A DNA stretch of 64,000 nucleotides from Sphagnum compactum (Eukaryota; Bryophyta; Sphagnopsida; Sphagnales): the NCBI GenBank assembly GCA_965153455.1, contig OZ234494.1:5642001-5706000 (forward strand). The letters are read 5' to 3'. The number at the start of each line of letters is the position of its first letter. The stretch's first letter is position 1. The notes below the pieces were generated by a model that worked only from the letters and a program-made list of their open reading frames with translations, did no database searches and was not told where the DNA came from. Shown one piece after another: positions 24,784 through 36,239 of this stretch. Both the position numbers and the translations under genes were made by a program.

Positions 24784-27079
24784 TCATTTCTTATAATCAT
24801 AATAAATGATGGAAAATATTTTTTTTAAATATAAAGATTTCATATCTACAATTTCCTCCCTTTCAAACTCCCCTTCAAATTCCTCTAACTCCTCTTCTAC
24901 AATTTCATCCTTTTCTATGAACTCCACCAGGGTTGATGGAATATTACATCCTACCCTAGGATCATTGGGCCAATTTTGACTAACAAAAAATAATTTATCT
25001 AAAATTTCAAATTGTAACCAACATCTTTTAAGGCTTGTTAAAATTTCAGCAAGAGAAAAAATGTGTTCAGTCTCAATTTGGGAACTTATAATTCTTAAGA
25101 TTTGTTTTGTAAGAAAACCAGTTGCATGGAATTTAGACTCATGTTTCTCCCAGCATTGGAGAAGGTTTGTTATATCTTTCACATCCACATGAAACCTTTT
25201 AAAATCCAATAACTCCCTTGTTACAATTTCCTTTACAATTTCAACACTGTTGTTGGTCATTTGGAAAATATTTAGTCCACAATCTTGATCATCATCCTCC
25301 TTTACAAAACTAAAAGCAACATCTCCTATAGGATGTAAATGATTGTATGACTTGACCAACATGGGATACAACCCTCTCCTATCATACTCCTCCACAATAG
25401 ACATTCTTTGCTCTTTACCAACATATGAAGAAACAAGATGAAGATCCTTGAACCTAAGGTCAAGCATAAAAAATAACATGATATGTGTTTTCTTCTCTTC
25501 ATATGTCCTCAAGAATGAAAGGAGAGAATCTAAAACCCCAAACACTTTTGATTTAATGTTAAAGGCAAGAGTTGTTAACTTAAAAAAAACTCCAATGTCA
25601 TCATCCATGAGGGACTCAAAAAAATGTCTCAAATGCATTTCATCCTTGGCTTTAAAATTCATGGTGATGGTAAAATTCAGGGATCTAATAATAACCAATG
25701 TCCAACAAGTTGGTTCAAAATGCAAATAGAGACAATAAGGCTAAAATAATTAACTATTATTTGACAAATGAACCATGTAATAGGAAGAGGAACACAACTA
25801 GACATTTGAGCATTAGTTTGCTTACTGTAACACATGATAATAATTCCACGAAAAAGAAGCATTTCCTATAATAATATCCCAGATTCAATAGAAGTTTTTA
25901 TCCACTCTGTCTTCCCTTTCCAATTTTTTTGGGTCACATTCTACACTTTTAGATATCAAACTGCACAAACTTGATTGCAACATACTTAAGATCTTTGTAA
26001 ACCCTCTTTTCAACAATAACATATTGACAGCTTTTGGATAATGCATGACCAAAATAAGTGCCATTGAAACTCTCTTCCAACCATAAAACCTCACAATTAA
26101 CAACATATTTGAGAGTTGTGGTCATAAAATTTAAGTTTGTCTCTTCATCTTTTACATAGGTGATGATGTTTTTGCTTAACCCATAAGAGTCCAAAAGCTT
26201 TTTCAAATTTTTAGCTAAGGTTTGACCTGTTGTTTTTGTTGCTTAAAAAATACCAATTGTCACCTTCTTGGGTTGTTTATTTTCATCCAAAAAGTTAATG
26301 CTCAAGGCAAAAATGTCATAAGCGCCTTTTAACATCCACAAATCAAAACATGTAATAGCTGACATAGAATGAGAAAGTTTTGGTAAAACATACACATCTT
26401 TTGTTTTCTAAACCAAGTTTGGCAGAATCTTTTATGAAAATTTTTTTTGGAGGGAAAGACAATGCAAGGATTCAATTGCAAAGCAAATTGCTTCACCCAT
26501 GGACTTTCCAAAAAATGTACAGGCAAATGACTTTTAATAATCAACAAAGCTACATTTTCAAGAAATTGTTTCTATTGCACTTCATTTTTTTTTGTAAAAA
26601 AGTATTGGAGAAAAAACTTTAGAAATTTTAGATGAAGATTTTTTTTGCCTCTTTTTAGTTGGTTGTTTTTCAACTTAACATTTCACTTAACTATTCATTT
26701 CTTCATCAAGTTTGTTTGCAAGTAAATGGTGTTTTGCATCCACATGTTTTTTCAAAGTTGATATCCGATTAATCTTATAATATGAAATTAATCCCTTCCT
26801 TAGTTTTGTTTTTGGATTATATAACATAGGTGTTTTGTAACACAAATGACATCTCATGACTTGAGGGATTTTGCCATCCATTGGTTTATTATCATCGACC
26901 ACATAGAAAGCCCAACAAATGGCATTTCTCCTTTTAGGTTTCCAGAATAATCTTTGAGCATGCAATTTTTGTAAGTTTAAGATGAATCTTTCATCATTAC
27001 TTTTAGAAGCCCAACTAGCTTTAGTTTTGAAGCTCAAATTCTCAATTGAAGTTTCTATTATAAGTAGATCATCCATCAA
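24784..27079 (-). pseudogene. hAT transposase with BED zinc finger, degenerate
   Basis: Domains on the minus strand: a BED-type finger at about 27000-26690, with C-x2-C in MRCHLCYKT and H-x4-H in KKHVDAKHH. Then come central catalytic-region pieces around 26550-25900 (FDLWMLKGAYDIFAL-like, QPKKVTIGIF, GQTLAKNLKKLLDSYGL, FGHALSKSCQY). Last is a 313-residue open part at 25725-24784 whose SSQIETEHIFSLAEILTSLK stretch matches the hAT C-terminal dimerisation domain. The pieces lie in different frames with stops between them (for example after QPKKVTIGIF), so no active protein can be made as read. Order and spacing fit one original ORF or a few exons. Confidence 0.88.
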
Positions 27080-27799
27080 TTCTTCATTTTAATAAAGTTC
27101 AATCTTAATTTCGTCTATAGTATTCTCATTTGCACTTGATTCCATTAAAAGTAATGTCAAAAACAACAGTAAGCAATGCAAATTTTCAACTTTCAACAAC
27201 CATAATCTAAAATATTACAAGTTTTTTCTTTCAAATTAAAAGGTTTTTATAATTTTATAAATATATTTTCTGATTGCAAGTTATAAATTTAATCAACAAA
27301 AGGGTAAAGGTAAAGAGAAAAGTCAAGGGTCAAGGGGAAAGAACATTTACAAAGATAACAACAAATTCACTTTTAGGCCTAATGCAAAGAATAAAATTTG
27401 AAAGGAAATTACAACTACTATTGCCCCCTCAAACAAGCACCAATCTCCAAGCCTCACTTGTAAATAAAATAAATGAAATGTCAAAAATCAGTTTCAACTT
27501 ATTAATAAAACAAACTATCTATAAAACTACAAATCAAATACAAAGGCATGTTAGAAAAAAATAAGATCAAACAAAAAAATCAAACTTAATGGATTATTTC
27601 TATTTATTAAAGAAAAACTTACAAGTTTTAAAGACAATTTTTTGTTTTCTTTCCTTTCCCTGCAAAATCAAAAATAAAACTAAAAATATTGAATCAAGAA
27701 ACTAAAGCTAAAAAAAAAACTTCAAGAATGATCAAATAAAAAATGAAAATTAAAAAAAAAAAACTCACCTTGCTTGTTGGTTTTTACTTGCTGTTTATA

Positions 27800-28340
27800 A
27801 TTCCAAAGACTACTTACAAAAGCAAATAGGGGGGGATGGAATACCATGTAGGGAAACACAAGCAAGGAATAACAAGCAGGGAGGAATGATAGGTGGGGAG
27901 AGTACTAAGCAAGGAGGAATGACAAGTGGGGAGCAACAAGTGGGGAGGAATGACAAGCGTGGAGTAACAAGCAGCACTAGAAGAAAAACCCCATTTTTCA
28001 ACTTGATTTAGGCGACTAAAAGTGTCTTTTCCGACTATTTTTGATCAAAAAATAGTCGCAAAAACACTTTTAGTTGCCTAAGTCAAGTCGAAAAATGGGG
28101 TTTTTCTTTTAGTGTAGGGACAAACAATGAGCGAGGAGCAACAAGTGGGGAGGAATGATAGGTAGGGAGCAACAGTAGTGACAGACGAAAAACAACAAAT
28201 GAAGAGGAACAACGAGTGGGGAGTAGCAAGTAAAGAATAACCGCAGGCTAGGAATAACGAGTGGGGAGCAGCCATGAGTGAAGAACAAGTGGGGAATAGC
28301 CACGGGTAGAGAACAACAACACAAGCTGAAGTAACAACAC
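27800..28340. repeat. Low-complexity GGGGAGGAATGACAAGC / GAGCAACAAGTGGGGAG array in the hAT 5' region
   Basis: Imperfect short units with GGGGAG(C/G)AAC-AAGTG and GGAATGACAAG recur on both sides of the nested hairpin MITE. The minus-strand frames reading Cys/Pro/Leu-rich peptides here are composition artefacts. A similar array (CTC/TTG on the plus strand) precedes the second BED-finger fragment at 50.5-51.1 kb. Confidence 0.65.
27975..28114. mobile_element. Hairpin MITE with CACTAG ends (140 bp), nested in the hAT element
   Basis: CACTAGAAGAAAAACCCCAT at the left and, reversed from the right, CACTAAAAGAAAAACCCCAT. The inverted repeat continues nearly to the centre (ACTAAAAGTGTCTTTTCCGAC / GCGAAAAACACTTTTAG type), giving a long stem. 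CACTA-like ends suggest a non-autonomous CACTA derivative. It interrupts the low-complexity array, so it inserted after the hAT element. Confidence 0.8.
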
Positions 28341-29397
28341 AACAAGAACAAGCCAAAATTTTTATAAAAAAAACTAGAACTTACAAACTACAAACTATAA
28401 GCCCTACAAACAAAGGAAAAAACCAAATAAAACTATGAATAACACAAAACACAAACCACTTAAGAAAAATTTTAAAAATCTAAAAAACACTAAATGCTTG
28501 AGAGTAGAAAAGAACAAAGGTTTGGAATTTGGATGTCTATTAGTGAGTATGAACAAAAAGAGCTCAAAAGAGAGAGCTTGGATTCCTTTTATAACTGAAG
28601 TTTAACCCTAACCCCAAAGGGTGGCTGCCATCATAATGTGGCGGCTGCCTCCATAAACAATAACTTTAGTTGTTTAATTTTTTACTTTCATAAATGGTAA
28701 GTTTAATTTTTTAAATTAAAATTAAATTTTTTTGCTTACTTTTATTATTACCTTTTATTTACTCTTACTATTTACTTTTAAATTTTTTACCATGAAAACT
28801 GGACCCTTTTCAACATGTGAGAACCAGTCCGATTCTCAAATTTGATGCCCAATGATAACCTAGGCAGTTTTCACTAGGTGGTTCTCATCTCCAACGAGAA
28901 CCACCAAGCAGGTTCTCATGGCGGTTCTCACCGCTGACTCTCATTGGCCAGTTCTCACTGAAAACTAGACTGAAAACTGGCACTGGTTTTCAGCCGGCAG
29001 GTGAGAACCGCCCAACACTGGTCTTAACCGTTACATCTTGAGCCACACTGGCAAGTTTTTTCAAGCTGGGGCAGCATCTAACAACTCCATTTCCAAATTT
29101 TGCTCTTTGCCCATGCTACAAACCTCATCAACATGTAAGAGCGGTCATCTCACACAAGTACTCAAAACACAGCAGGGCTGAGAACAGTCCCAAACAGCGG
29201 TGATTTTTTTCTGCCCAAAAATAGATGAAATTTGTATGATTTTGTGTAGAGTTATATTGGATGGTCAACTTTGTCCATCCATTTCTTCCTCCTCTCAACT
29301 CAGTTTGCACAGGATTCTTTCTACACCATTCATATCGATGCCTTCTATCTACCTTAGAATTTTCACAATCAGTAAAGCATGGTATTTTGGTCCAATC

Positions 29398-30029
29398 CAG
29401 TGTTGGGGGCGGTTCTCAAATGCTGATCCGGTTCTCTGTCAGGTTCTAACCATTGTCACTTTCAAATGTGAGAACCGAACTGAAAACCGACCTCAGGTTC
29501 TCACGCAATCGAGAACCGGTTCAAATGTATACATTTTTTGGGGGGAGAAGTGAACAGGTTCTCTCATAGAACCCAGATCCGGTTCTCAGAGTTCTCTGTA
29601 TCATTTATTGGTCCCACTTGTTCTTCTTCTCACTTGGGACTGCTACTCTTCTCCTGTTGCTATTATTTTTTTCCCATTGCTCTTATTCTTTTCCTGTTGC
29701 TGTTACTTTCCTCACAGGGTGTTGCTCTTTCTGTGTGATGAAGTCATTTAATTATTAATTATTTAATTATTTGAAAATATTTTATTTAATAAATTTTTTA
29801 ATAATCAGGTTGTGAAAACCAGATGTGAAAACCGGTTGTTGTTGTATATACGAGAACCAACTTATCTGAGAACTGGGTGAGTTTGAAAAAAAATAAAAAT
29901 TTGATAACCTGATCAGATCTCACCAGCCCAAAAAAATGTATATTAGAGAACCGATCAGGTTCTCATAACATCATGAGTGAACCGGAAACTGGTTGGTTCT
30001 CACAAAAAAGTGAGAACCGCCCAACACTG
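29398..30029. mobile_element. Non-autonomous hAT element (632 bp) of the same family, 8-bp target duplication
   Basis: Left end CAGTGTTGGGGGCGGTTCTCA; right end, reversed, CAGTGTTGGGCGGTTCTCAC. These are the termini of the 4.5-kb element at 24504-29020. Flanks are GTCCAATC (29390-29397) and GTCCAATT (30030-30037), 7 of 8 identical. The interior is full of GGTTCTC/GAGAACC repeats and has no transposase domain. It ends about 0.6 kb before the germin-like gene. Confidence 0.92.
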
Positions 30030-30509
30030 GTCCAATTGTCCAAAAACTTGTAATTTTGAAAACTGCCCAAAACTTAAAAAACTAAACTTTCCTCCATTTC
30101 TAAACCAGATCCTTTTTATTCTAAATCTGAGAGACTCAGCTTGAAGTCCTCTACAACTCTACCAAGTTGAGATTTTAAAATTCGGAAAAAATGCATGGCT
30201 TTTGGGCACATTTGTGAGGGCTGGTCGGACTTTTGTGTTGGGACTGACTGTTTTGGTAAAATTCCAAGTAAGGGTTTAGGTTTAGGGTCTAATGGTGTTT
30301 ACAACAAGCACCCAAAAAAAAAACCTAAGGGATTTCTACTGTGCTAATACTAGTGTGGTGTGGTTCACCCAATCCAGTGGACATGACTGAGTTATTCCAT
30401 GGCGGCTGGGCGAAGTGGGTTCCTTCGTTGCTTCTCTCGCAGCGCCTGCGATTCGCTCCCATGGGCGGCTGGTCCTTGGAAAAGACGGGACGCAATCCAG
30501 GGAATAGAC

Positions 30510-30517
30510 AATAAATA
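30510..30517 (+). promoter_or_regulatory. Possible TATA element of the germin-like gene
   Basis: AATAAATA lies about 125 bp upstream of the ATG at 30643, a plausible distance for a short 5' leader. No other support. Confidence 0.3.
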
Positions 30518-30642
30518 ACCCCAACATAAGCCCAGAGAATTATTAGTCACAAGTCTCATACCCGCCACCATCCCTTAGAGTACATGAAATTATCACTCTC
30601 AGTAGAGCGCTTACAAAAAGCTTGAACAGTTAGTTAGCGATC

Positions 30643-31317
30643 ATGGGTAGCTTGAATTTCAGATTGTGTATGCAGCTAATTGCAACGTGCTTGTTGCTGC
30701 AGCACTTTATTTTAATGACCCAATTGTCGTTGCAGGTGCAGGCTGATGCAGAACCCCTCCACGACTTCTGCGTAGCAGATCCGACACAGCCGACCTCAGT
30801 GGGATACAATTGCAAGCCCGTGGCCGAAGTGACGGTCAAGGATTTCGTCTTTTCCCTGGACCAGCCCATTGTTCAGGCACTCTCGCCAGCTTACCCAGGG
30901 CTTAACTCTCTGGGAAGCGCAATCTCGCGGTTCGATATCCCAGCTGGCGGGCTTGTCAACCCCCACACGCATCCTCGCGCAACGGAGCTCTTCTATGTCA
31001 AGGAGGGCACGTTCTACGCCGGGTTCGTGTCCGTGGCCGGAAAGCTCTACGACACCGTGATTAAGACGGAAGATGTCATTATCTTCCCACAAGGACTCAT
31101 ACATTTCGCGTACAATTTGCTCAACACCACTGCAACTATTATCGTTTCGTTCAATAGCGAGAATCCTGGCACATACTTCGTCGCGCCGACGCTTTTCGGG
31201 TCCGGCATCAAGGATATTGTGCTGGAAAAGGCTTTCGAAATCGATGCAGAGACCCTGAAGAATATTGAGAAGGTTTGGACACCACACATACCACCATTAT
31301 TGCACATCGTGCTTTGA
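30643..31317 (+). CDS. Germin-like protein (cupin), intact, single exon, 224 aa
   Basis: Secreted cell-wall cupin; family members bind manganese and act as oxalate oxidases or superoxide dismutases, or have unknown roles in wall and defence biology. The ATG follows GCGATC and opens an N-terminal hydrophobic signal segment to about residue 34. Two cysteines (C43, C57) form the conserved N-terminal disulfide pair. Germin box 1 supplies metal ligands H108, H110 and E115 with G102 and G122 in place. Box 2 has PQG, H154 and N158. One change is visible: the Gly that normally precedes box 2 is Glu (TEDVIIFP). A glycosylation sequon lies at N161 (NTT). The C-terminus (WTPHIPPLLHIVL) differs from the usual Lys/Gly-rich end. 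Length is normal for the family. The substrate activity cannot be read from sequence. Confidence 0.93.
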   Translation: MGSLNFRLCMQLIATCLLLQHFILMTQLSLQVQADAEPLHDFCVADPTQPTSVGYNCKPVAEVTVKDFVFSLDQPIVQALSPAYPGLNSLGSAISRFDIPAGGLVNPHTHPRATELFYVKEGTFYAGFVSVAGKLYDTVIKTEDVIIFPQGLIHFAYNLLNTTATIIVSFNSENPGTYFVAPTLFGSGIKDIVLEKAFEIDAETLKNIEKVWTPHIPPLLHIVL

Positions 31318-32309
31318 AGTTAATTGATACATGAGCGTTCTGAAGCTTGACATCTTTTCAGTTTTCTACTATGAAGCAATCTTTACCATGATAAATTTCC
31401 TTTTAGAAAATGGGGAAACTAAGACTTTGAATCCTCCACTTTGTGCATGATCTTTGTCGGAGGAACACATTCTTTTCTTTCAAATATGACTAAACATTGA
31501 AATCCTTATTTTCCACGTTACCCTACTAAACCTGAACGGAGCAGCCCGGAACTGAAATCAATGTACCGTTGTGACCTTCTTCCATGTGTAGAATTTTCTT
31601 CCCAAAAAGAAATGAGGAGAAGGCACATGATGCGATTTCTCGAGAATCTGAATTCATCAGCAAGCCTGGATGTTGCTGGAAGAAATGTGATGAAGGACAA
31701 GAAGTTCCAATATTTTCCTCTGCAGCGTTTCAGATCATCCTGGTAATGATTGAACATCAAGTTGAGAAATCCTCCCTACTATAGGGCCTGCGCAATTCTC
31801 CTTTTCCATTTGAGGTTACTTCTGACCGGGGGCATTCCATTCTAGATGTTTGCTAGTTAGGAAGGACACTAGATATCCTGGCTCTTGGTCACTGAGCTAT
31901 AACTTTGTGCTTGGTATGTTCTTTCCTTTGCATTTGTTGTATATATTTGGGTTCTCTTACAGTAAGAATGCTCATGTTTCTATCAGTTCCAAGTGTTGTG
32001 ACTTGTCCTGCTCTTGCTTTTGAAAAGGGCCTGTGTGTGTCTAATTTTGGCTAGTTCTTGAATTTGAAAGTAACCTCTGGTTGGGTTTCACCTTGTCCTT
32101 AGGATTTTTTTATATAAAATTTGGTAAAACTTCTGGTCCAATTCGAGACCTGATTCTTCAGGTTTCAAGACTCCCAATTTCCCAAAAAAGATTACTAGGC
32201 TTCCAAACTGGATCTAGTTCTACATACCCTTGGATAGCTAAAACTTGAATTTTTGCTAGTTATTAAGCCTTGTACAACCAATAAAAAGTGATCACCTCTA
32301 TCCATTGCA
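31318..32309. other. Germin 3' flank, no further gene seen
   Basis: Contains the likely 3' untranslated region just after 31317. Short frames at 31518-31784 on both strands overlap and match nothing. Confidence 0.5.
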
Positions 32310-33810
32310 TCTCATTCAAAACACTAAACATGAGCAATAAATTAAGTGCAGCACTGATCTTGACACTCGATGCAGTTGCAGGATGATGTCCAACAAGAAA
32401 AATATTTTCAAAATCTTTTTGCTATATTCAAACTATGATTAACTATTTAATTATTAATTTTACAGAATATTTCCAAAGAAAAATAAGTGATCCCATGGTT
32501 GGAATCTCCACCTTTAACTAAGGGGTTCAAAGTTCAATCCTTTTCTCAATTTCTTTTTTTTTCATGAACAAAATGAATAGAAAAAATAGCATACATGCAA
32601 TTTTTTCAAACTAGATGACCCGAAGCAAAACAAGACTAAATTACATTCCACATAAAAAAGAAAGAGGATTAAGTTGTCATGGGGAGCAATTTTTCTCAAG
32701 CAACAAATTTTTAAATGTTTAACAAGAAAGTATGAAAGGATAAATTTTTTCAGAATCAAACATTGTTTATACCATTTGAAAGCTCTTGAAATGTAAATAT
32801 CTAAAATGATCTTGCATTCTTGATTATAAGATATAGGTTAAAAGTTATGACGAAACAAAAAGTTGAGTGTCAAATTTTCAAGTCCTTTTCATTCCTAGAA
32901 AGGAGATTAAATTGCCTTGGGGAAGAAGGGAACTTAGAAATTTGACCCTTAGCTTTTCTTTTTGCCATAACTTTTAGCTCATAGTCTCAAATCAAGAATG
33001 AAAAAATCATTGTAAATATTTAAATTTCATGAGTTTTCAATTGTATAAAAAATATTTCATTTGGGAAAATTTTATCCCTTGTATTTTCTTGTTAAACATT
33101 TGAAAACTTGCTCTCCAAAGGAAATTGCTCCTTGGGGCAACTTAGTTCCCTCCTCTTTAAGATAGAAAGGGATTTGGAAAGTTGACCCCCAAGACTTTTC
33201 TTTTTGTTATAACTTTAAGTTCATAACCTCAAATCAAGAATGCAAAATCATTTTAGATATCTAAGTTTAAAAAGGTTTCCAATGGTATAAAGATGTTTGA
33301 TTTGGACAAAATTTTCCCCATGTATTTTTTTTGTCAAACATTCGGGAACTTGTTCCACGGGGCAACCTTGTCTTTTTTTCTTAAAAAAGTTTTTCGCTAA
33401 TGGAAATTATTCCATGAAGCAACTTAGTCCCCTTCTCCCTTGGAGAACATGGTTGGGGCTACCATTTTGTCTCCTCCCTAGGGAAAGTCGTTTTCTCCTT
33501 GGGGCATTTAGTTTGAAGAAGTTGGCCAAAGGCCTTTTTTTTCATCTATTTTTTCCATGGAAGAAAAATAGAATTTAAAAAAAAATCAAACCCTTGACCC
33601 TTTGTTTGAAGTGGGAGATATTAACCATTGGATATGAATTTCTTTTTCTTTGGAAATATGGTGTAAAAAAAGAGAATTAAAATGCTCATCATAGTTTGAG
33701 TACATTTTTAAAAAATTAAAATTTTGTTTGTTGGGCATTGTCTTGTAACTATGTTGAAACTAATGCCACATTTAATTCATTGTTTTATTTAATGTTTTGC
33801 CATCCTTAAA
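32310..33810. repeat. Large imperfect foldback (inverted repeat) of about 1.5 kb
   Basis: The left arm (about 32310-32935) pairs with the reversed right arm (about 33165-33810). Matching pairs include AAATTAAGTGCAGCACTGATCTTGACA with its counterpart near 33770, GGATGATGTCCAACAA with TTGTTGGGCATTGTCTTG, ATATTTCCAAAGAAAAA with CTTTTTCTTTGGAAATAT, and ATATCTAAAATGATCTTGCATTCTTGATT with AATCAAGAATGCAAAATCATTTTAGATAT. The loop carries a third copy of part of the arm (about 32960-33060). Divergence is moderate. No coding sequence is seen. Confidence 0.8.
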
Positions 33811-34499
33811 ACCACCAAAGGAAAAAAATAAACATACTTGAAACATGTTCCAAAATTAATAACTATATTCTTAATGCCACCCAAAAAGGCCATGTTATGT
33901 TAAACCATGGCCATTCATGGTCATCCAACAAAAATCTAGTATGCAAAGAAAAGACCATTAGACCTAGGAAAATGTAAAGTGAGTTTAAATTTGATTATAC
34001 TTACATGTGATTGTTCACACACATAAGTTTAAGAAAATCCAAGTCCAAGAGGCCCAACCTTCAATTTACTAGCTTTATTAGGTGCATTTTTGTAAAAAGA
34101 TGTATGAAAAAACAAAATCAATTTTCACCATCTTCATCACCACAATTTTCATCAAGTTCATTTTGACATGGCATTTTAAGCTTTTTACATCAAGCTTAAG
34201 CTTTTGACATGGATCCTAGACCTTTTATATGGAGCTCAAACTTTTGACTTTTGACATCAAGCATGGGCTTTTGACATGTGTTGTGTTAATTTAATATGTA
34301 CAAGTCTCACAAAATTTCCGTAATACATGTTGGAAACCTAAACATGTCCATTTCAGATTTCTAGCTAAAATCGGATTTTGAACATGATAATACTAGTTCG
34401 AAGTCCAATTCTAGCTAAAATTCCAACCTACGTCCGAACTAGAATGAGAAGTACACCCTAAACCCAAGTTGGCAACATTATTCTTGTCCACTTTACTAA

Positions 34500-34835
34500 C
34501 AGTACAAAAAATCATGGCTTTTCAAAATGCCAACTTAACCAAAATGTCCACATTGATCAAAAGGTATGTCCATTTTGACTAAAGGTTTGAGGCATGAAAA
34601 ATACATGTCATTTGACTAAAGTGACCTTTTTGACCAAGTTTCAAACTGAAGATCTGGTCAAAATGGACAAATGTCCATTTATATGGCCATGGCTTAGTCA
34701 AATTGGGCATATTGAATGGATAGGGTTTAATCAAATCAACCATCCTAATTTGACCTTTAGTCAAATTGACCATTATGATTTAACATTTGATCAGATAAGT
34801 TGTATTCATTTGATGATTCAACCTACTTGTTAAGC
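34500..34835. repeat. TTGAC(C/T)-rich repeat, second block
   Basis: Phrases such as GTCCATTTTGACTAAAGG, TTTGACCAAGTTTCAAAC and AGTCAAATTGACCATT recur, like the block at 20480-21110. Confidence 0.5.
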
Positions 34836-35445
34836 TTAAGTTACCTACCTAACTTAACATAATTAGTAGGTTAGGCTAGGCCTAAATTACCTATCTAGCT
34901 TAACATAATTAATAAGTTAATAGGTTACTTGTTAGGTGATAACCCAACTAGTAGCCTAACTAGGTAGCCTAGCCTAAACCTATCTAATAGGTTACCCAAG
35001 ATGTAACCTAGGACTACTAATTAAGTAGCCTATAACTAGATAGTGTAAGCCTTTTAGGTAGGTATCATAAATGACCTAGGTTTACTAGGTAAACCTACTA
35101 GCCATGTAGGTAGCCTACTATCATAAACTTACTATAGGTACATAACATAGGCCACCTAGGCTTAATAAGTAAATAGCCTATCCTACTAGTTAAATAAATA
35201 GCTTAAACCACCGAGGCCTACTAGGTAGGTAATTGAACCTAGGCTATCGAGGTTTACATAGTAGTTATGTACATAGCATAGGCCACCTAGGCCTACAAGG
35301 TAGGTAGTTTAACGTAGGCCACTTAGGCCTACTAGGTATGTAACTTAGTTTAAGCCGCCTAGGCCTACTAGGTAGGTATGTAACCTGACTTAGGCTACTT
35401 AAACCTACTAAGTAAGTATGTAACCTACTTTAGGCTTCCTAGGTA
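34836..35445. repeat. Degenerate minisatellite with CCTAGGCCTACTAGGTAGGTA units
   Basis: Variants of GCCACCTAGGCCTACTAGGTAGGTATGTAACCT recur with irregular spacing (roughly 35-65 bp). Many sub-units are palindromic (CCTAGG). No gene is seen. Confidence 0.75.
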
Positions 35446-36239
35446 TGGGTGCAATCATGCTAATAGGAGCCAAAAGCAATCATAACTAGTCTTTCATTTT
35501 GTGTTTTTTACACAAAGAAATATAAAAAGAATTTGAACTTGAAATTTTTTGCACATTATCAAATCTAATAACTTACTCTACAAATGCTCAAAATATGAAA
35601 TGATTTTATTAACATTTGGACTTTCAAAAATAGTGTAATATCCATGTAACCATTATTTTTTACTTTTCATATTTGGAAAATTCTAAGTTTTCAGAGGCAT
35701 AATAAACATGTTTTACAGAGTTTCAAGACATAAACCTTCAAAAATGATTATCTTATACATGATATGTGAAATAAATGGTTTGGCTTGCATTTAATTATTT
35801 TATGACTAGGTGACGGTTTGCTTGGGTGTCACAAAAATACTGTCGATCGTAGTTTTTTGGGTAGTTTTTGGAACAAAATACCATATGAAGCAATTTCGAT
35901 GATGTGATAATAAAATTTGTCCACATTGAGAATTACCTTAAATTAATACACAATGACACCAAATCACTTTTGAAGGTGTTAACATTTAAGTATATTAATG
36001 CCCTATCAAATTTGTTTGTGGATATAAACATGATAGGGTAGTGGCTTCTTAGTTGGAATCAAGGAGTACATTTTTTGGCATATGCTAATATGAATACTAA
36101 AGAATATTTGAAATGAAATGCCCATAAAATTCGTTGGCCTTTGAAATGTGCCACATGTCTATGGTTTTTGAAATGGGGAATCTACAGTTTTCCCACCATT
36201 GGGTTCCCCCTATATTTGACACAATTTTATTATGTTAAG

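Larger units (their letters stand above)
24504..29020 (-). mobile_element. Complete hAT transposon (4517 bp) with perfect 8-bp target duplication
   Basis: Left terminus CAATGTTGGCCAGTTCTCA; right terminus, reversed, CAGTGTTGGGCGGTTCTCA. The 8-bp flank GTCTTAAC is present at 24496-24503 and again at 29021-29028, the hAT signature. Both subterminal regions are packed with GGTTCTCA/TGAGAACC motifs, likely transposase binding sites. The transposase is encoded on the minus strand but is broken. A hairpin MITE (27975-28114) and a low-complexity array sit in its 5' non-coding part. Removing the element restores a continuous host sequence of the form TTTAGTCTTAACCGTTACATC. Confidence 0.95.

Noticed and set aside
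28078-28356. Cys/Leu/Ser-rich minus-strand frame
   Set aside because: Produced by the low-complexity array inside the hAT element.
30796-31287. 163-codon minus-strand frame opposite the germin-like gene
   Set aside because: Shadow of the GC-richer germin coding sequence; no family match on the minus strand.
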